DNA of 64,000 bases from Rossellomorea vietnamensis (GCF_025398035.1 NZ_CP104558.1:3018501-3082500); one strand, 5' to 3'; positions 9,281 to 23,873 are shown, numbered from the stretch's first letter. A program made the numbers and translations. The notes: a model not told the origin generated them from the sequence alone.

Positions 9281-9342
9281 TATATACCTGTTCATTACGG
9301 TGGACAAACATATATGTAAAAAATATTTTTCTTATACATTAA

Positions 9343-9570
<228 letters not shown>

Positions 9571-9585
9571 TAAAACGGACAGGTT

Positions 9586-9624
9586 GAATGGCGAAGTTCG
9601 TCTTGACGATTATCTTCGCCATTC
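9586..9624 (+). other. Intercistronic hairpin atpE-atpF
   Basis: GAATGGCGAAG (9586-9596) and CTTCGCCATTC (9614-9624) form a perfect 11-bp stem with a 17-base loop. No T tract follows, so it is not a standard terminator. It could stabilise the atpE end of the message or reduce downstream read-through, setting the c to b ratio. Confidence 0.6.
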
Positions 9625-9642
9625 CTATGTACTAGAGAATAG

Positions 9643-10772
<1,130 letters not shown>

Positions 10773-10787
10773 CTTTCGTATAAATGA

Positions 10788-12308
<1,521 letters not shown>

Positions 12309-12311
12309 GGG

Positions 12312-12370
12312 TTGCCGTCTGACGGCAATGACCATAGTGGAGTAGGGCTTAAATAGCCCCGCTCCCTATG
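12312..12370 (+). other. Tandem intercistronic hairpins atpA-atpG
   Basis: TTGCCGTC-T-GACGGCAA (12312-12328) is a perfect 8-bp stem with a one-base centre. It is followed by a second imperfect stem-loop with arms at 12333-12349 and 12355-12370 (GGAG/CTCC and GGGCT/AGCCC within CATA/TATG ends). No T tract follows. Probable RNA processing, stability or attenuation structures. Confidence 0.55.
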
Positions 12371-12395
12371 TCTGACAATATGTAAAGGGTGGTGA

Positions 12396-13259
<864 letters not shown>

Positions 13260-13315
13260 AACTCTGACGGTTAATAGAACCGTTTATACTTTATAAAGTT
13301 TTTGTCAAAAGCTAG

Positions 13316-14734
<1,419 letters not shown>

Positions 14735-14738
14735 TTAG

Positions 14739-15161
<423 letters not shown>

Positions 15162-15166
15162 TAACG

Positions 15167-15206
15167 AAGAAACCACCTTTCCTTTAGAGAGGTGGTTTCT
15201 TTTTTT
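15167..15206. terminator. Terminator of the atp operon
   Basis: AAGAAACCACCT and AGGTGGTTTCTT form a 12-bp stem followed by a T tract. It reads on both strands and also serves the convergent coat gene that ends at 15205. Confidence 0.9.
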
Positions 15207-15876
15207 ATGGCAAATGGATGGTTTGAATATGCTGCATATTCAAGTAGGTCGATTCTCCCTTGGCTGTAATCAATTCCATGATATTATCCGACACTCTCTC
15301 GATCTTGCCAATCATTTCTTCCTGGACTCCCAGGTTTAATACGACGAGGTGCCCGCTCAATTTTTCAAGTTGAACCTCGAAGCTTCTGGCCAGGGTGATG
15401 GAGTTTGACGGGTTAACAGGCAGGTTTTCCTTACTCAAGCGATAGGGAGAGAGATTGGTGGAATAGGGAATCAGCCATTTTAAATGCTGCAGGGAGATAT
15501 ACATCGTTTTGTACACTGGGGAATAAAAGGCAAAGTAATTGTTCATGATCCCTGTTATATAGCCATGTATCGACTGATTGCCCGTTGTGTAGATTTCAAG
15601 GAAGACCCCCTTGGCCGTGGTCAGGATCTTTCGCAGGGATAATTGATCTTCCTGTTCGAGCTGTGGACTTACAGATGGTTCATCGATCCCGATGGAGTCC
15701 TTCGACACAACCGACATACTTTTTATATGAGACGTGGAGATATAGATATAATCGTCTCCGTTATAGACGATCATGACCTCGCTGCCCACCTCGATCAGAA
15801 ATCCGTTGATGACTTTCTTTCCGGTCAGTTCGATCATGACTGCTTCACCGGTAAAGGCAGAATAAACATTTTTCAT
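15205..15876 (-). CDS. CotB-like spore coat protein with three Lsm-like repeats
   Basis: A 223-residue protein without membrane segments. Three beta-rich repeats each end in a motif like YISTSHIKSM (near residue 50), MYISLQHLKWL (near 130) and TYLNMQHIQTIHL (C-terminus). This is the pattern of the CotB coat protein (RGGPE...YYNxxHVKSIS), though the GGPE box itself is missing here. Two clearer CotB relatives lie 1.7-2.8 kb upstream on the same strand. I infer an outer spore coat role. Start ATG 15876, preceded by AAGGAG. Confidence 0.5.
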   Translation of the reverse strand: MKNVYSAFTGEAVMIELTGKKVINGFLIEVGSEVMIVYNGDDYIYISTSHIKSMSVVSKDSIGIDEPSVSPQLEQEDQLSLRKILTTAKGVFLEIYTTGNQSIHGYITGIMNNYFAFYSPVYKTMYISLQHLKWLIPYSTNLSPYRLSKENLPVNPSNSITLARSFEVQLEKLSGHLVVLNLGVQEEMIGKIERVSDNIMELITAKGESTYLNMQHIQTIHLP

Positions 15877-15899
15877 AAGCTTTGATACTCCTTCCTAGT

Positions 15900-17252
15900 T
15901 TAAAATAACCACTCTATCCAAAGGTACAAACTGTATAATCCGACTAGTAGGCTGATTGGGACAATGAATATGGTCACCCTCAGGTAGCGGCTCCAGGAAA
16001 TTTTGATTCCATGGGTCTTTAAGATGAACATCCAGATCAATGTGGCGAGCGTTCCGACTGGAGTCAATAACGCACCGATGTCACTCCCGAGCACGTTGGC
16101 GAGATAAGCAATCTGCAAAATGTGAGGGTCCAGTCCCATTTCCGTAATGGATAATGTGCCGATCATCACCGCCGGCAGATTGTTAAAGAGATTGGAGATG
16201 ACGGTCAGGAAGATCCCCATGATGATACTGGCATTGAAGGGCTGTCCGACAATATGATCCCTGAATTGCTCGACGATGAAGTCGCTCAACCCGACATTTT
16301 TCAGTCCATACACCAGCACGTACATATTGAAAGCGAATAATAGAACATGCCAAGGGGTCCTTCGTATAATATCCACGACACCCATCCTGGTCCGGATATA
16401 CCGGAAGAAGATCAGGATGACGGCCCCGACCATGCCGATGAGTTCAAGTGGGATGCCAAAAGGGGTAAGGGCAAAAAAGGCGGCCCTTGTGAGGACGACA
16501 ATCAGCAAACAATACTTGATCAGGGTAAAATCGATTTCTTTCTTCTCCGCCTTCGTGGAAAGCGGGTGGGAGTAAGAGTAGGCTTGGGCATCTTTTTTCC
16601 AGTTGATTGAGACATCCAGGATTTTTTTCGGGATTGATTTACGAAAGTAGAGGTAGAGAAGATAGGCAATGACGAGGATGGCGATCATGGATGGCACGAA
16701 CATCATCTGAACATAGTCCTGCAAGGTAAGACCGACAATTTTCAGGGCTATGAGATTGGAAATATTACTGACGGCAATCGGTGCACTGGCTGCAGTGGCA
16801 ATAAGGGCACCCGAAAGCAGGTAGGGGATTTTCTGATGGTTCTTGAGCTTCAATAGGGAGGTCATATGGATGATGATCGGAGTGGTGATGAGGATGCTTC
16901 CGTCGTTATTGAAAAACATGGTCATCATAAAACACAACAACATCACATAGATATACAGCCTGAGCCCCGAACCCCTCGACCTGTTGACGATATTCACGGC
17001 GACGACCCGGAAGAAACCGATACTCTCAAGGACGATGGACATCATGATCGTCGATAAGATCGTAAGAGCCGCCCCGCTCACAATATCCACGATGGTAAAC
17101 ACATCGCTGAAGGGGACGATCCCGATAAGAAGGACGATGGCCGCCCCGATGGATGTGGGGATGGTTTCGTTGATTCCGAACGGTCTCCATAACATGACGA
17201 TGATGGTAAGGGAAAAAATGAATGTCATAATCCAAAACATATTATCGGGCAT
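15900..17252 (-). CDS. ArsB/NhaD-superfamily transporter, substrate unknown
   Basis: 450-residue membrane protein with about 11-12 hydrophobic segments. The pattern MFFNNDGSILITTPI (near residue 113) and the repeat SNLFNNLPAVMIG with GSDIGALLTPVGTLATL in the second half match the inverted-repeat architecture of ArsB/CitMHS/NhaD transporters (Ion Transporter superfamily). Arsenite efflux is the usual annotation, but no arsR or arsC is nearby and it is embedded among spore coat genes, so the substrate is open. An upstream 51-residue ORF overlaps its start by 11 bp. Confidence 0.8.
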   Translation of the reverse strand: MPDNMFWIMTFIFSLTIIVMLWRPFGINETIPTSIGAAIVLLIGIVPFSDVFTIVDIVSGAALTILSTIMMSIVLESIGFFRVVAVNIVNRSRGSGLRLYIYVMLLCFMMTMFFNNDGSILITTPIIIHMTSLLKLKNHQKIPYLLSGALIATAASAPIAVSNISNLIALKIVGLTLQDYVQMMFVPSMIAILVIAYLLYLYFRKSIPKKILDVSINWKKDAQAYSYSHPLSTKAEKKEIDFTLIKYCLLIVVLTRAAFFALTPFGIPLELIGMVGAVILIFFRYIRTRMGVVDIIRRTPWHVLLFAFNMYVLVYGLKNVGLSDFIVEQFRDHIVGQPFNASIIMGIFLTVISNLFNNLPAVMIGTLSITEMGLDPHILQIAYLANVLGSDIGALLTPVGTLATLIWMFILKTHGIKISWSRYLRVTIFIVPISLLVGLYSLYLWIEWLF

Positions 17253-17397
17253 GTGATTTCGCCTCTTTTATAATGGAAGAAGGCGAAGTATCTAAATGCT
17301 CAAAGATTGGATGTTTGTCCACCTTTGAAATAGCGGGTTTAATAAACAGGAGATGAAAGATACTTCCTAATAGTACGAAATAGATGATCAAGAACAT
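17242..17397 (-). CDS. Small membrane protein upstream of the ArsB-like gene
   Basis: 51 codons beginning MFLIIYFVLLGSIFHLLFIK, one hydrophobic segment (2-19) and a polar tail ending KEAKSHAR. ATG 17397 has AGGAGGA about seven bases upstream (ATG 17403 is too close to it). Its stop overlaps the start of the transporter gene by 11 bp, the arrangement of translationally coupled genes. I do not recognise a family; it may be a small partner or leader peptide of the transporter. Confidence 0.5.
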   Translation of the reverse strand: MFLIIYFVLLGSIFHLLFIKPAISKVDKHPIFEHLDTSPSSIIKEAKSHAR

Positions 17398-17552
17398 GAT
17401 CATTCCTCCTTTCGAATCGCAATCCTTTATGAATCATCCCAGCATCTTCTTTAACTGCAACCTGTCAATCATGGAGGATGCTGAGATTTTTCATGCATAT
17501 CATAAGCCTGTTCATTCGTTATGACCAACTTTTATTCAGGATTCTGTCGTCT

Positions 17553-18221
17553 TTACTTGGAGGTTGATTTTTTGGAGGAAGAGGATTTTGCCCCTTCAAG
17601 TTCATCGTAATAGAAAGCAGGCTGTTGTTTTTTCTTCGTGTTTTTAGTAGAGGATTGGTTTTTGGAACTTTGCTGGGATGATTTCTGGTTTGAACTGCTC
17701 TTGTTGGACGATTCCTGATTCTTTGAAGAGTCCTGTTTCTGTGAGGAATTGTCTTTACTGGATGAGTTGCTGCTGGATGAGTTTTCTTGATTATCCGATG
17801 TCGTTTTCTTTGTTCCGTCATAAATGTTCAGAACGGAAGCATGCTTTAGGTACACCCGGTCTTTCCCCTGGGTCAAGATGATATGATCTTCTTCCACGGC
17901 TGAAAGGATTCCTGAGTAGGAAGCTTTGCCGGATCCATTGATCGTCACCCAGCTGAGTAAGCTCTGGGATAATACATCGGCCATTTTTTCACCCTTCAAG
18001 TGATCATCCATTACAGGCAGCGCTTCCACATACTTGGAATTCTTCGTTACTGCCTGGATTTGTGAGATTGGGTAATACAATGTTTCGTTTTCACTGGAGT
18101 AGACGGTCAGGTAGTCCATGCTGACCTCCGCTAATTGACCTGACAGCTTTGTACCGTCATTTAGAACAATATTGATCTGATGACCTGTTAACCCTTTTAA
18201 TGAATCGTTGAAATTACTCAT
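17553..18221 (-). CDS. CotB-like spore coat protein with Ser/Lys-rich tail
   Basis: 222 residues. The N-terminal half has two Lsm-like repeats, LTGHQINIVLNDGTKLSGQL...YYPISQIQAV and VTINGSGKASYSGIL...VYLKHASVLNIY. From about residue 138 the protein is almost entirely Ser, Lys, Gln and Asn (runs of SSS and SSNK), as in the phosphorylated C-terminal tail of CotB. B. subtilis CotB joins both parts in one chain; here the GGPE-bearing domain is in the next gene upstream. Likely an outer coat protein made in the mother cell; ribosome site AAGGAG before ATG 18221. Confidence 0.65.
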   Translation of the reverse strand: MSNFNDSLKGLTGHQINIVLNDGTKLSGQLAEVSMDYLTVYSSENETLYYPISQIQAVTKNSKYVEALPVMDDHLKGEKMADVLSQSLLSWVTINGSGKASYSGILSAVEEDHIILTQGKDRVYLKHASVLNIYDGTKKTTSDNQENSSSSNSSSKDNSSQKQDSSKNQESSNKSSSNQKSSQQSSKNQSSTKNTKKKQQPAFYYDELEGAKSSSSKKSTSK

Positions 18222-18250
18222 TCAATTATTCTCCTTCCTTATAGAGAAAA

Positions 18251-18712
18251 TTACTTCTCTTCTTCCGTTTTCTCGGCTTTTTTGGCCTTCACGCCGTAGC
18301 TGATGCTTTTCACATGGAATGCGGCCAGGCGGACAACCTCTTCATTCAATACAAGCGTGACGAACTCATCATTCGAATTCTCAAGAATCCCCTCAAGCTT
18401 CTCAGGGCCACCGCGGTTGATGCTCACCCATTGATATTTCAAGCTTGTGAGTAAAGCGCCAAACGTGTCTTCCTTCATAAACTCCATACCTTCTTCAGAA
18501 AGTTCCTCCACATTAAACGGCAAGCCTGATTTAATGTTCTGGGAAATGCTCTTAACATGGGATGTATTGTAGTAAATCACACCATCTTTTTCTGTTAAAA
18601 GGGCAAAATGATCGTCCCCTCCATATAGAAGCTTTCCGGTACGTGACTCAGGGCCGCCGCGATTCACCTTGACAATCTTCCCGACTAGCGAAGACATTAA
18701 CTCTTTATTCAT
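18251..18712 (-). CDS. CotB-like spore coat protein (GGPE repeats)
   Basis: 153 residues with two CotB repeats: VGKIVKVNRGGPESRTGKLL...VIYYNTSHVKSISQ (about 10-60) and YQWVSINRGGPEKLEGIL...LAAFHVKSISYG (about 90-142). These match the B. subtilis CotB sequence that I remember closely (VSINRGGPEAIEGIL, FHIKSISLG). It lacks the Ser-rich tail, which is carried by the neighbour 29 bp downstream. ATG 18712 follows GGAGGGAACAGGT. Expression is expected late in the mother cell. Divergent to a small basic protein gene, as cotB is to cotG in B. subtilis. Confidence 0.8.
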   Translation of the reverse strand: MNKELMSSLVGKIVKVNRGGPESRTGKLLYGGDDHFALLTEKDGVIYYNTSHVKSISQNIKSGLPFNVEELSEEGMEFMKEDTFGALLTSLKYQWVSINRGGPEKLEGILENSNDEFVTLVLNEEVVRLAAFHVKSISYGVKAKKAEKTEEEK

Positions 18713-18960
18713 ACCTGTTCCCTCCAGTTGTATATAAACATTTTCACTTTATGTATATGTGTCATGCCGTGATGCCGTACTATTACAGACGCCCTTTTTG
18801 GTGGACTAGTTGCCATTGGAGACGAAATGGGCGGGGGGATGGAGGGGGAGTGAGAGCTGATGGGATAAGAAAAATAGGCTCTGATTTAGGCGGGGACAAC
18901 CCAAACGCGGGAGGGGAGAGGAACGTAGACTATAGGAAAGGACAAAAGGAGGATGGGAAA

Positions 18961-19170
18961 ATGAGTTCGAAAAAAGGACAAGGAAAAGGTCAGAAGCAGT
19001 GTCAAAGCTATGGAGAATATCAGTGGATGATCGGTGATATGGCCAAGCCCGATGCCAAAGGCGGAAAAGATAAACAAAAGGGCCAGGGCAAACAGGCTAA
19101 ATGCGGCTGCCAGGGATACTACTACGAATGCATGCAACAAGGACAAACAGGCAAAAAGAAAAAGAAATAA
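18961..19170 (+). CDS. Small Lys/Gly/Gln-rich protein, possible coat partner
   Basis: 69 residues, MSSKKGQGKGQKQC at the N-terminus and GKKKKK at the C-terminus, with four Cys and a QGYYYEC patch. The open frame runs back to 18751, but ATG 18961 has AAAGGAGGATGG directly before it and the upstream extension has unlike composition, so the short form is chosen. I recognise no family. Its divergent position next to CotB-like genes recalls cotG, another small basic protein beside cotB, but there is no clear homology. Confidence 0.6.
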   Translation: MSSKKGQGKGQKQCQSYGEYQWMIGDMAKPDAKGGKDKQKGQGKQAKCGCQGYYYECMQQGQTGKKKKK

Positions 19171-19234
19171 AACCTCCTGCCAACACCTCTCCCTTACACC
19201 TCACCACCTTATAACATACGCCCTCTAATAAATA

Positions 19235-19272
19235 AAAACCGCCCATTACAACCCTCTGTAATGGGTGGTTTT
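19235..19272. terminator. Bidirectional terminator
   Basis: AAAACCGCCCATTACA pairs with TGTAATGGGTGGTTTT (one G-U), a 16-bp stem flanked by A-rich and T-rich ends. Confidence 0.85.
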
Positions 19273-19275
19273 GTT

Positions 19276-19289
19276 GAGGGACGGACCTC
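19276..19289. repeat. Copy of GGGACGGACC repeat family
   Basis: GAGGGACGGACCTC, exact core at 19278-19287, just after the preceding terminator and about 95 bp upstream of ywzB. Confidence 0.9.
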
Positions 19290-19383
19290 TTCAAAAATTT
19301 TGCAAAATACATATAATGTTACTGAATAATGTGCTAAAATGGTCTATGTGTGTCGAACTAGGTTATTTGAGGGAGTGAGAAGA

Positions 19384-19620
19384 GTGGTGGAAAGCTTTGG
19401 TCAACAGGCCCTTGTCAGCATGCTTGTGCATCTGTTTGTATTCGGGATCACGTTTTGGGCGTTGCAAGCCATTCAGCTGGACAAGCTCCTGAAGAAGAAT
19501 CGGGTCGCACAAGGGAGACTATTGTATGTCCTACTAACGGTCGCAATCGGATCAGCCGTCAGCCGTTTTTTACTGGATTATTACCTATGGTCTCAGAGCT
19601 TGCCGGTTTTCTTTGAATAA
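19384..19620 (+). CDS. ywzB: DUF1146 family membrane protein YwzB
   Basis: 78 residues, two membrane segments (about 8-28 and 46-66) joined by the basic loop LKKNRVAQGRLL. It matches B. subtilis YwzB, which also precedes ywmB-murAA; function unknown. The frame opens earlier (19339), but alignment with YwzB places the start at GTG 19384, about eight bases after GAGGGAG. Confidence 0.8.
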   Translation: MVESFGQQALVSMLVHLFVFGITFWALQAIQLDKLLKKNRVAQGRLLYVLLTVAIGSAVSRFLLDYYLWSQSLPVFFE

Positions 19621-19842
19621 GTAGAGATTCTGACAAAAAATAGGTCTTCCTGCATGTTTTCAAGGGACACTGTTTTGAGTAAGATTAATTTTGTGTTCGT
19701 CCCTTTGTGAAAAAGTTTCAAAGTGAAACCCTTTTCACAAGACTCGCTTGAAAGCCTCAATAATTGTAAAAAGATGACGACAATTTTCAAGTATGTTCTC
19801 CCCCTATTCGGACAGACTTTTAGGTAAGGGGAGGAATGAAAA

Positions 19843-20592
19843 ATGGGTCGGTATTTTTACTTTATTTTAATCTTTTTGGTTGGATTAGGTTTTCTTCCGG
19901 TCATTAATGGGAACAACACTATCGTAGCCAAACATTTATTAGACATTGAAAAGCTTGATCAAGCCATTGTTCATTCTCAAGGTCAGATAACTGAATGGTC
20001 TCTATATGCAAGAGAAAACAAAAAAAGCTTCACGAATAAAGGGTTTGCCAAATATAGTACTACTATGCAGGAAACATTTTCTGATTTTGACTGGGATACA
20101 GAAAAGTCGGCTGAAGGAGTAGTGGTTGTGGGACAACGTCAGACGTCTCACGGGGAAGAAACCATTAAACTGCAGCATACCCCCACAAACGGGCATTCCG
20201 TATCGTACATTATGTATGAAATGCGCGGAAATCAGAAAGCGTTGGGAGAAAAGACGAAGCAATATATCAAATCCGAATTTATCCCAAATATGGAAATCAT
20301 TTTTACTTCTAAACCTATGATTTTCTCTTGTATAAAAGGCGAATTCAATGATAAGCTTGAGAAAGTTTTGTCGAATCAGGCTGTCGAACTAATGTCGAAA
20401 TTAGACGCAAAAGAACTGGAATCACTTAAAGAAGAAGACTTTTATTCCATTTCAGCTTACTCGGAACAAATGTCACGGACTATACCAACAAAAAATGATG
20501 ATATGAATATACAACTAGGTCTACGGAAAAGCGGAATGGGCGCTAAGACAACCTTTGTGATTGGCACACCCATCCTAATTATTGAATATTAA
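19843..20592 (+). CDS. ywmB: YwmB family protein (TATA-box-binding-protein-like fold)
   Basis: 249 residues with an N-terminal signal or anchor (about 4-22, YFYFILIFLVGLGFLPVI) and an extracytoplasmic domain. Length and position directly before murA match B. subtilis YwmB (DUF1779). The family fold resembles TBP but the protein is exported, so a DNA role is unlikely; function unknown. ATG 19843 follows AAGGGGAGGAATG. Confidence 0.8.
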   Translation: MGRYFYFILIFLVGLGFLPVINGNNTIVAKHLLDIEKLDQAIVHSQGQITEWSLYARENKKSFTNKGFAKYSTTMQETFSDFDWDTEKSAEGVVVVGQRQTSHGEETIKLQHTPTNGHSVSYIMYEMRGNQKALGEKTKQYIKSEFIPNMEIIFTSKPMIFSCIKGEFNDKLEKVLSNQAVELMSKLDAKELESLKEEDFYSISAYSEQMSRTIPTKNDDMNIQLGLRKSGMGAKTTFVIGTPILIIEY

Positions 20593-20624
20593 TATAGAGA
20601 AATTGGACGCGGAGGGGAATACTC

Positions 20625-21932
20625 TTGGAAAAAATTATCGTCCGCGGCGGTCAGCGTTTAAGCGGTACAGTGCAAGTTGAAGGAGCAAAGAATGCCGTTT
20701 TACCAGTCATCGCTGCTACATTATTAGCAAGTGAAGGAAAAAGTGTCATTAAAAATGTACCACCACTCTCCGATGTATATACGATTAATGAAGTATTACG
20801 TCATTTAAATACAGATGTAGAGTTTAACAATGGTGAAGTCATCGTGAATGCATCAAGAGAGTTGTTTGTTGAAGCACCGTTCGAATATGTGCGTAAAATG
20901 CGTGCATCCGTTCTTGTAATGGGTTCACTCTTGGGCCGTACAGGTAAAGCGCGTGTCGCTCTTCCTGGTGGCTGTGCGATTGGATCAAGACCGATTGACC
21001 AACACTTGAAAGGCTTCGAAGCAATGGGAGCGAAAGTGAAGGTAGGAAATGGTTTCATCGAAGCGGAAGTAGACGGAAGATTGAAGGGTGCCAAGGTGTA
21101 TCTGGACTTCCCAAGCGTTGGGGCAACAGAAAACATCATGATGGCAGCCGTTCTTGCAGAAGGAACGACCATCCTTGAGAACGTGGCAAAAGAGCCTGAA
21201 ATCGTCGACTTAGCGAACTTCCTGAACAAAATGGGAGGAAGCGTCGTAGGTGCAGGAACCGGCACAATCCGTATCGAAGGTGTAGACCGTCTATACGGCG
21301 TCGAGCACAGCATCATCCCTGACCGTATCGAAGCGGGAACATTCATGGTGGCAGCTGCGATCACTCAAGGGGATGTCCTTGTAAAAGGTGCGATTCCTGA
21401 ACATCTGTCTTCATTAGTGGCGAAGATGGAAGAGATGGGCGTTACGATCATCGATGAAGAAGAAGGACTTCGCGTCATCGGACCGGAGAAACTGAAATCC
21501 GTCGATATCAAAACGATGCCACATCCAGGTTTCCCGACAGATATGCAATCCCAAATGATGGCCTTGCTTCTTGCAGCTGACGGTACCAGCGTCATCACTG
21601 AAACGGTTTTCGAAAATCGTTTCATGCATGCAGAAGAATTCCGTCGCATGGGAGCAGACATCAAGATCGAAGGACGCTCTGTCATCATGAACGGACCAAC
21701 ACCTCTTCAAGGGGCAGAAGTGGCTGCAACGGATCTTCGTGCAGCAGCAGCACTTTCCATCGCTGGTCTAGTGGCAGACGGTTATACCCGCGTAACAGAA
21801 CTCAAGCATTTAGATCGTGGATATGTGAACTTCCATCAGAAGCTTGCAGGCCTTGGAGCCGATATCGAGCGTGTGAAGGAAGTCGAAGAAACACCTGTTT
21901 CTGAGCAGCAAGACATGATTAAAGATGCGTAA
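20625..21932 (+). CDS. murA: UDP-N-acetylglucosamine 1-carboxyvinyltransferase MurA
   Basis: First committed step of peptidoglycan synthesis: transfers enolpyruvate from PEP to UDP-GlcNAc. 435 residues. The catalytic loop [18 protein letters not shown] (about 111-128) carries the Cys that reacts with PEP and fosfomycin; the substrate motifs [10 protein letters not shown] and [10 protein letters not shown] are intact. It starts at TTG 20625 after GGAGGGGAA, giving [10 protein letters not shown] as in B. subtilis MurAA. Confidence 0.98.
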   Translation: MEKIIVRGGQRLSGTVQVEGAKNAVLPVIAATLLASEGKSVIKNVPPLSDVYTINEVLRHLNTDVEFNNGEVIVNASRELFVEAPFEYVRKMRASVLVMGSLLGRTGKARVALPGGCAIGSRPIDQHLKGFEAMGAKVKVGNGFIEAEVDGRLKGAKVYLDFPSVGATENIMMAAVLAEGTTILENVAKEPEIVDLANFLNKMGGSVVGAGTGTIRIEGVDRLYGVEHSIIPDRIEAGTFMVAAAITQGDVLVKGAIPEHLSSLVAKMEEMGVTIIDEEEGLRVIGPEKLKSVDIKTMPHPGFPTDMQSQMMALLLAADGTSVITETVFENRFMHAEEFRRMGADIKIEGRSVIMNGPTPLQGAEVAATDLRAAAALSIAGLVADGYTRVTELKHLDRGYVNFHQKLAGLGADIERVKEVEETPVSEQQDMIKDA

Positions 21933-22070
21933 ATAGATAGTGGAAAAGGTGAGCTCTTTTTGGAGGGCTTGCCTTTTTTGTTTGGTGTTTTTGGTGTGGG
22001 GGATGTGTGTCGGTCTGGTGAGTGGTTTGTTGCCTGTTGTGGGTGACGTTAATTGGTAAAAAGAGTAATT

Positions 22071-22206
22071 CGGCTGGATTTATTGTGATTTCGGCTGGAT
22101 TTTGGTCGGAATCGGCCGGATTTATCATGAAAGTGGCCGGATTATGCTCTGGATCGGCTCTATTTGCAAGGAAAACGGCTGGATTCCCATAAGTCTTGGC
22201 GGAATC
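22071..22206. repeat. 21-bp-pitch array, six to seven CGGCTGGATT-like words
   Basis: CGGCTGGATT, CGGCTGGATT, CGGCCGGATT, TGGCCGGATT, CGGCTCTATT and CGGCTGGATT start at 22071, 22092, 22113, 22134, 22155 and 22176, exactly 21 bp apart, with 11 bp of unrelated sequence between words. A degraded seventh (TGGCGGAATC) is at 22197. It is the same word as the array at 6449 in the opposite orientation. It lies between murA and spoIID; no ribosome site or terminator was seen within it. Confidence 0.9.
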
Positions 22207-22387
22207 TCATGCTGTCTATTGAAGTGATTATTTTTAAAAGTCACATCCCTCTGCACTCAATCACACCTACTCACAAACTCTCCCAATTCACAATCATAAT
22301 TGCTTGTCCACTACCATACATATGAAAGAGAGTGGAGAAGTGTGCTAGGACATTCTCCTATTTAATCTTTCATTGGAGGCCGCGAAC

Positions 22388-23401
22388 ATGAAGCAGTTGA
22401 AACCCGTAGTGATCATCTTCTCAATCTTTATCAGCATCATCTTTCTTGTACCCACTCTGCTGGTACTCCCATTTTCATCAGACAAGGACACGGCAAACCT
22501 GGACGAAAAGCTGAAAAATCAACCATCCGTTGAAGAATTGGCAGACTCGGTCGAGGTGGCGGTGTATCGATCCAGCCAGGATCTCATCGAGAAGCTTCCC
22601 CTTGAGCAGTATGTCGTAGGGGTGGTGGCAGGTGAAATGCCGGCAGATTTTGAAAAGGAAGCGTTGAAGGCACAGGCCCTTGCGGCAAGGACCTATATGG
22701 TGAATCAGCTTATGTCAGATGATCCTTCTGTGCCGAAGGGAGCCGATGTGACGGATACGGTATCCCATCAGGTGTACAAAAACCAAAAGGAACTGGCCAC
22801 CCTATGGGGCTCCGACTATGACTGGAAAATCAAGAAGATTTCAGAAGCCGTCCTTGAAACGAAGGGGAAAGTGCTCACATATGATGATAAGCCGATTACG
22901 GCCGCCTTCTTCTCAACAAGCAACGGCTATACGGAAAACTCAGAAGCATATTGGACAGATGATATTCCGTATTTACGGAGTGTGGAAAGTCCTTGGGACA
23001 AAGCATCACCTAAATTTGAAGATCAAAAGATCATCCCGATCAATGAATTCAAGCAGAAGCTAGGTGTCACCCTGCCTAAGGATGGGTCGGTGGGAACGAT
23101 CACATCAAGGACCGAAGGCAAAAGGGTGGCAAAAGTAGAAATCAACGGGAAGGAATTCACCGGGCGGGAGATCAGGGATAAATTGGGCCTCAGGTCGTCG
23201 GACTTCACCTGGTACTTGAAGGACGACCACATCGTCATTGCCACGAAAGGATTCGGCCATGGAGTCGGGATGAGTCAGTATGGGGCAAACGGGATGGCGA
23301 AGGAAGGCAAGAATTATAAAGATATTGTGACCCATTACTATAAAGACGTCAAAATAACAGAATCCAGCAAACTCCTGCAGAAGGTGACGGCACAAAGATA
23401 A
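22388..23401 (+). CDS. spoIID: Stage II sporulation protein D, peptidoglycan lytic transglycosylase
   Basis: 337 residues. One N-terminal membrane anchor (about 7-29) and a SpoIID/LytB domain. The catalytic glutamate is in [20 protein letters not shown] (near residue 84), and the zinc/substrate region [17 protein letters not shown] is near 295-311. It degrades septal peptidoglycan with SpoIIM and SpoIIP during engulfment. ATG 22388 after GGAGG is preferred over TTG 22373. A strong bidirectional terminator follows. Expression is expected from sigma-E. Confidence 0.95.
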   Translation: MKQLKPVVIIFSIFISIIFLVPTLLVLPFSSDKDTANLDEKLKNQPSVEELADSVEVAVYRSSQDLIEKLPLEQYVVGVVAGEMPADFEKEALKAQALAARTYMVNQLMSDDPSVPKGADVTDTVSHQVYKNQKELATLWGSDYDWKIKKISEAVLETKGKVLTYDDKPITAAFFSTSNGYTENSEAYWTDDIPYLRSVESPWDKASPKFEDQKIIPINEFKQKLGVTLPKDGSVGTITSRTEGKRVAKVEINGKEFTGREIRDKLGLRSSDFTWYLKDDHIVIATKGFGHGVGMSQYGANGMAKEGKNYKDIVTHYYKDVKITESSKLLQKVTAQR

Positions 23402-23402
23402 G

Positions 23403-23448
23403 AAAAAGGATTGGGTATGGTCATGGTGACCGTACTCAATCCTTTTTT
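23403..23448. terminator. Bidirectional terminator spoIID/VanZ-like gene
   Basis: AAAAAGGATTGGGTATGGTCA pairs imperfectly with the sequence ending in CTCAATCCTTTTT; AAAGGATTG/CAATCCTTT is the perfect outer stem. Confidence 0.85.
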
Positions 23449-23873
23449 ACATAAGCTTCAAACCTCTTCATCGCCTTCGTCAACCTGTGATCCGGATTCC
23501 GGAAATACGTCCGGTTCACGATCCAGAACAGAACCGTGACCCCGATCAGATCCTTGGCGGCATCAATCATCGTGGAAGACCGGTACGGCACGAAGGACTG
23601 ATGAATCTCATCTGTGAATCCATAAAAAATGGCTATTAGTGCAACCGTGAAATTCAATGTGAACCGAAGTTTTCCGTGTGCGAGCAGGGCGACGACAAAC
23701 AATGCATATAAAATCCCAAACTCGACCAAGTGGAGGGATTCCTTGATGAACCGGTCCATCCCATCATCAGGGAACCGCAGCACAGCATCATCGGGATTGC
23801 TCGACATGACCCAGATCAGGATCATATATAGGAAAGGCGCAGCCGTCAGCAGATATTTAAGTAGCTTCTTCAT
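23436..23873 (-). CDS. ywnJ: VanZ-like membrane protein
   Basis: 145 residues, about four membrane segments. FYGFTDEIHQSFVPYRSSTM (near residue 85-104), with the conserved Asp-Glu-His-Q, is the VanZ-family signature; LHLVEFGILYALF is also typical. B. subtilis has the VanZ-like ywnJ beside spoIIQ, so I use that name by position. VanZ confers low teicoplanin resistance in enterococci; the Bacillus role is unknown. The 3' end overlaps the bidirectional terminator. Confidence 0.75.
   Translation of the reverse strand: MKKLLKYLLTAAPFLYMILIWVMSSNPDDAVLRFPDDGMDRFIKESLHLVEFGILYALFVVALLAHGKLRFTLNFTVALIAIFYGFTDEIHQSFVPYRSSTMIDAAKDLIGVTVLFWIVNRTYFRNPDHRLTKAMKRFEAYVKKD

Noticed and set aside
18751..18960. 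5' extension of the small basic protein gene (139 codons in total)
   Set aside because: Upstream part has different composition, and AAAGGAGGATGG directly before ATG 18961 marks the start.
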